From positions 1 through 8,684 of the forward strand of contig JAKSSQ010000069.1 of NCBI GenBank assembly GCA_024403005.1: a stretch of 8,684 nt of DNA. Reading direction: 5' to 3'. This document shows positions 6,727 through 8,684 of the stretch, piece by piece. The position numbers were made by a program, and so were the translations under genes. Each line of letters begins with the position of its first letter. The stretch's first letter is position 1. Below the pieces are notes generated by a model that was not told the DNA's origin, made no database searches, and saw only the letters and a program-made list of their open reading frames with translations. Source of the stretch: Clostridia bacterium (GTDB lineage: Bacteria; Bacillota; Clostridia; Peptostreptococcales; Anaerovoracaceae).

Positions 6727-6778
6727 AATTATTCAGCAAACAATTAACCTATATAAAGTAAATTATTTGTGCTGCAGA

Positions 6779-8341
6779 TTACTTCCAGCTCCAGTCGTAT
6801 ACACGATAGTCTGTGGGTACTGCAACAGCGTTCAGATCCTTGTTGTAAGCAACGCAAGACGGGATAATGATAACGGGTGTCAGAGTGTGTGTATCATAGT
6901 AAGCGTTGTACAGTTCTGTGTAGATTGCGATACGCTTTTCCATGTCTGCTGTGGAAGCACCAGCTGCGAGCCATGCGTCGAACTTGTCAGAGAGTTCCTG
7001 GAACTTTCCGGAAGGTCCGTCATAGAGGCAGTTCTTGATACCAACAGAAGCGGAAGCGCACTGCTGTTCGAAGTTGTTGAAGTCGTAGTTACCGCAGTCA
7101 TAAGCCATAGCGAAGTCATATTCCTGAGCAACGAGACGGTCACCGATTACGGAGTAGTCGCCAACTGTCAGCTTGGACTTGATGCCTACAGCTTCGAGCT
7201 GAGCGTGGATTGCGATTGCGTAGCTTTCGTTACGTCCTGCAGCAGCGATGAAGTCACCAACTTCAATGCCGTCGGGATAGCCAGCTTCTGCGAGCAGAGC
7301 CTTAGCTCTTTCGGGATCGTATTCGATGGGGTGTTCAAGGGATTCATCCTTGGGAGCAGCAGCAGCGTACTTGGGGTTGATGTACATGTGTGTGGGTGTA
7401 CCATAACCGTCGCATACGAGCTTGTTTACGCCTTCACGGTCGATTGCGCACATGATTGCTTCACGTACGAGGTCGTTCTGCAGAATGTCTCCGCAAGCGG
7501 GGGATTCGATGTTGATGCAGAATGTCATAACTTCGTTGGACTGCTTTTCAACACATGTGAACTTGTCGCTGGACTTTACGTCTTCCCAATATGTAATGGG
7601 TACTACCATGTAGTCAACTTCGCCGTTCTGGAGAGCTGTAATAGCGGATGTATCGTCTTCGATTACGCTCCATGTGATCTTATCGATTGCAGCCTTGCCG
7701 CGATAGTAATCGTCGAAAGCAACTGCGGACCATTCTGTTGTGGGGTTGTAGTTGGATTCATCCCACATGTACGGACCTGTACCTGCCTTGTTAGCGATCT
7801 TACCGAAGTTGTCGCCCTGTTCCTGAACTTCCTTCATGGACAGAATCTTAACCTTGTGGAGCATGTGTCCGATGGGGGAGAAGGAATCCTTCATAACGAT
7901 CTTAACTGTGTTTTCGTCAACCTTTTCAACGTGGTCGAGAGGACGAACGTAAGAACCCATCTTGGGAGCAGCCTGTGCGAGTTCATAGCTGAATACTACG
8001 TCGTCAGCTGTCATTGTTTCACCATTGTGGAACTTAACGCCCTGTCTCAGGTGAACGATGTATTCTGTAGCGTTTTCGTTAGCGTCGATGGATTCAGCAA
8101 GACGAAGGTCGTAGCCGCCATCCTTTTCGTTCAGGTCGTAGAGACCTTCATAGATGTTTTCATGAACGGTGTATTCATGAGTGTTTGTGGTCTGGTTAGG
8201 ATCACTTGTTGTGAGGAAAGCGGTGTTACGGAGTGTAACTTCGTTTTCGCTCTTTTCGGGTGCTGCACTGCCGCCGCCGCAGCCTGTCATAGCTGCAACT
8301 ACCATCAGTGCTACCAGAAGTACTGAGATAAATTTCTTCAT
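6779..8341 (-). CDS. Peptide ABC transporter substrate-binding lipoprotein (SBP family 5)
   Basis: Extracytoplasmic ligand-binding lipoprotein of 520 aa, DppA/OppA-like. MKKFISVLLVALMVVAAMTGC is a lipoprotein signal peptide, with Cys21 as the lipidated residue and a CGGGS tether. Family 5 hallmarks follow: GVKFHNGETMTADDVVFSYE at 101-120, AGTGPYMWDE near 186, and YDPERAKALLAEAGYPDG at 341-358. The ATG at 8341 has a strong GAGGAGG six bases upstream. The mature domain has nine further cysteines (263, 275, 283, 298, 310, 416, 428, 438, 496), unusual for a secreted protein and suggesting life without oxygen. It is first in the operon with its own promoter, followed by an attenuator. Dipeptide or oligopeptide is the default substrate; nickel, opines or other small ligands are carried by relatives, and the pocket cannot be read from sequence alone. 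Confidence 0.95.
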   Translation of the reverse strand: MKKFISVLLVALMVVAAMTGCGGGSAAPEKSENEVTLRNTAFLTTSDPNQTTNTHEYTVHENIYEGLYDLNEKDGGYDLRLAESIDANENATEYIVHLRQGVKFHNGETMTADDVVFSYELAQAAPKMGSYVRPLDHVEKVDENTVKIVMKDSFSPIGHMLHKVKILSMKEVQEQGDNFGKIANKAGTGPYMWDESNYNPTTEWSAVAFDDYYRGKAAIDKITWSVIEDDTSAITALQNGEVDYMVVPITYWEDVKSSDKFTCVEKQSNEVMTFCINIESPACGDILQNDLVREAIMCAIDREGVNKLVCDGYGTPTHMYINPKYAAAAPKDESLEHPIEYDPERAKALLAEAGYPDGIEVGDFIAAAGRNESYAIAIHAQLEAVGIKSKLTVGDYSVIGDRLVAQEYDFAMAYDCGNYDFNNFEQQCASASVGIKNCLYDGPSGKFQELSDKFDAWLAAGASTADMEKRIAIYTELYNAYYDTHTLTPVIIIPSCVAYNKDLNAVAVPTDYRVYDWSWK

Positions 8342-8412
8342 AAATTTCCTCCTCTAAAGAAAATGTTATTCACAGAAAGTGTTTGCACTTGTCCACTCTC
8401 TGCCTCTTATTC

Positions 8413-8442
8413 AATATAAATCCATTAATATTATTTTGTCAA
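8413..8442 (-). promoter_or_regulatory. Main promoter of the peptide-transport operon
   Basis: On the minus strand a perfect -35 TTGACA at 8437-8442 is followed by an 18-nt spacer and -10 TATATT at 8413-8418 (an alternative TTATAT gives 17 nt). Transcription should begin near 8406 and leave a leader of about 65 nt before the lipoprotein ATG. Copies of the palindrome TAATATTA lie in the spacer (8426-8433) and upstream of the -35 (8458-8465), where a regulator could bind. Confidence 0.7.
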
Positions 8443-8466
8443 TAAATTAATAAAAATTAATATTAT
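8424..8466. repeat. Paired ATTAATATTAT repeats around the dpp promoter
   Basis: The 11-mer ATTAATATTAT occurs at 8424-8434 and 8456-8466, exactly 32 bp apart, about three helical turns. Each contains the perfect palindrome TAATATTA. One copy falls inside the promoter spacer and one just upstream of the -35, a layout consistent with a pair of operators on the same face of the DNA. Confidence 0.5.
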
Positions 8467-8476
8467 GTGTTATATT
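8447..8476 (+). promoter_or_regulatory. Possible promoter of the rightmost gene
   Basis: An extended -10 (TG at 8468-8469, one base, TATATT at 8471-8476) has a weak TTAATA -35 18 nt upstream (8447-8452). Transcription from here would begin near 8483 and create a leader of about 165 nt carrying the stem-loops at 8502-8595. Alternatives are TTGCCA/TATAAA at 8568-8595 (16-nt spacer) and a lone TATAAT at 8617-8622. Confidence 0.35.
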
Positions 8477-8501
8477 ATTAATGTAAGGACGGTGACCACA
8501 A

Positions 8502-8595
8502 TTTATACTCAACAATAGCTGTAAATCTGTTGATTAATCACAGATTGGCAATGCGGGTAAATCCCGATTGCCAACACCCTGCTTTTGCGTATAAA
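8502..8595 (+). other. Potential structured leader with long-range pairing
   Basis: TTTATAC (8502-8508) is the exact complement of GTATAAA (8589-8595) and could close a domain. Inside it, TTGGCAAT / ATTGCCAA plus CGGG / CCCG form a strong stem at 8545-8574 with one bulged G and a TAAAT loop. A second arm can be either CAACA/TGTTG (8510-8514 with 8528-8532) or AATCTG/CAGATT around TGATTAATCA (8524-8546); these two are mutually exclusive. I could not match it to a riboswitch class or T-box that I know. Confidence 0.35.
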
Positions 8596-8617
8596 CTATA
8601 GTCACTAAGCAACACAT

Positions 8618-8634
8618 ATAATCAGTTTGATTAT
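8618..8634. promoter_or_regulatory. Inverted repeat before the rightmost gene (operator-like)
   Basis: ATAATCA, GTT, TGATTAT is a perfect 7-bp inverted repeat that overlaps a TATAAT at 8617-8622 and ends just before the ribosome binding site. The half-site TGATTA also makes up the palindrome TGATTAATCA at 8531-8540. This is consistent with an operator, but no regulator can be assigned. Confidence 0.35.
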
Positions 8635-8649
8635 TAAAGGAGAATCTTA

Positions 8650-8684
8650 ATGGATAAAAAGCCCAAAATTTGTATCCTGCGCTG
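8650..8684 (+). CDS. 5' end of an unidentified gene, cut by the window edge
   Basis: ATG at 8650 with AAAGGAG at 8636-8642, a seven-base spacing, is a convincing translation start. Eleven complete codons are visible: MDKKPKICILR. The gene is divergent from the peptide importer. Eleven residues are too few to name a family. The KICIL stretch would suit a first beta strand, but that is only an impression. Confidence 0.7.
   Translation, partial: MDKKPKICILR

Noticed and set aside
6671..8326. A 551-codon plus-strand open frame lying opposite the binding-protein gene
   Set aside because: It is fully antisense to a clear family 5 lipoprotein, its translation is rich in Cys and Val without domain character, and it has no ribosome binding site. 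Codon bias of the real gene leaves the opposite frame open.
8377..8390. Hairpin AAGTG/CACTT in the lipoprotein leader
   Set aside because: Only five base pairs with a four-base loop; too weak to call functional.
8545..8575. tRNA T-arm or tRNA remnant (GCGGG, loop, CCCG)
   Set aside because: The loop is five bases and lacks TTC; no acceptor, D or anticodon arms are found around it. It is better explained as a simple stem-loop.
8545..8590. Terminator after the 8545-8574 stem on the plus strand
   Set aside because: The stem is followed by CACCCTGCTTTTGCG and not by an immediate T run, so it does not meet the usual terminator pattern.

Overview
The window looks like chromosome from an anaerobic member of the Bacillota, probably Clostridia. 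The grounds are strong GGAGG-type ribosome binding sites, hairpin-plus-T-tract terminators, AT-rich intergenic DNA beside coding regions of moderate GC, a Gram-positive-style lipoprotein, and exported proteins unusually rich in cysteine. I cannot name a genus from sequence alone. No rRNA, tRNA, CRISPR array, insertion sequence, integrase or phage gene is visible, and the region reads as ordinary core or niche-adaptation DNA. I found no clearly new system; the less ordinary signals are regulatory.

Layout, left to right. Positions 1-118 carry a degenerate CCCTCAA repeat array with 13-nt spacing. Positions 146-1876 (minus) encode a membrane histidine kinase. Positions 1957-2652 (plus) encode an OmpR/PhoB-type response regulator. 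The two are divergent and share an intergenic region of about 80 bp holding a good promoter for the regulator. A hairpin at 2661-2694, readable as a terminator from both sides, separates the regulator from the convergent transport operon.

Positions 8341 to 2743 (minus) form a complete peptide-type ABC importer: substrate-binding lipoprotein, permease DppB, permease DppC, ATPase DppD, ATPase DppF. The last four genes are tightly packed (gaps of 3 to 25 nt). The binding-protein gene is separated from dppB by 187 nt containing a terminator-like hairpin, the usual way to make more binding protein than permease. A consensus-like promoter (TTGACA, 18 nt, TATATT) lies upstream of the binding-protein gene.

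Positions 8342-8649 are a 308-nt divergent intergenic region with AT-rich palindromes, a strong stem-loop and a possible long structured leader for a plus-strand gene that starts at 8650 and runs off the window.

The lipoprotein should capture a peptide or similar ligand outside the cell, DppB/DppC form the channel, and DppD/DppF hydrolyse ATP. The neighbouring two-component system senses an unknown extracellular signal. Its adjacency to the importer is suggestive only: it lies in separate, convergent transcription units, so control of the importer by this regulator is not shown by the sequence.
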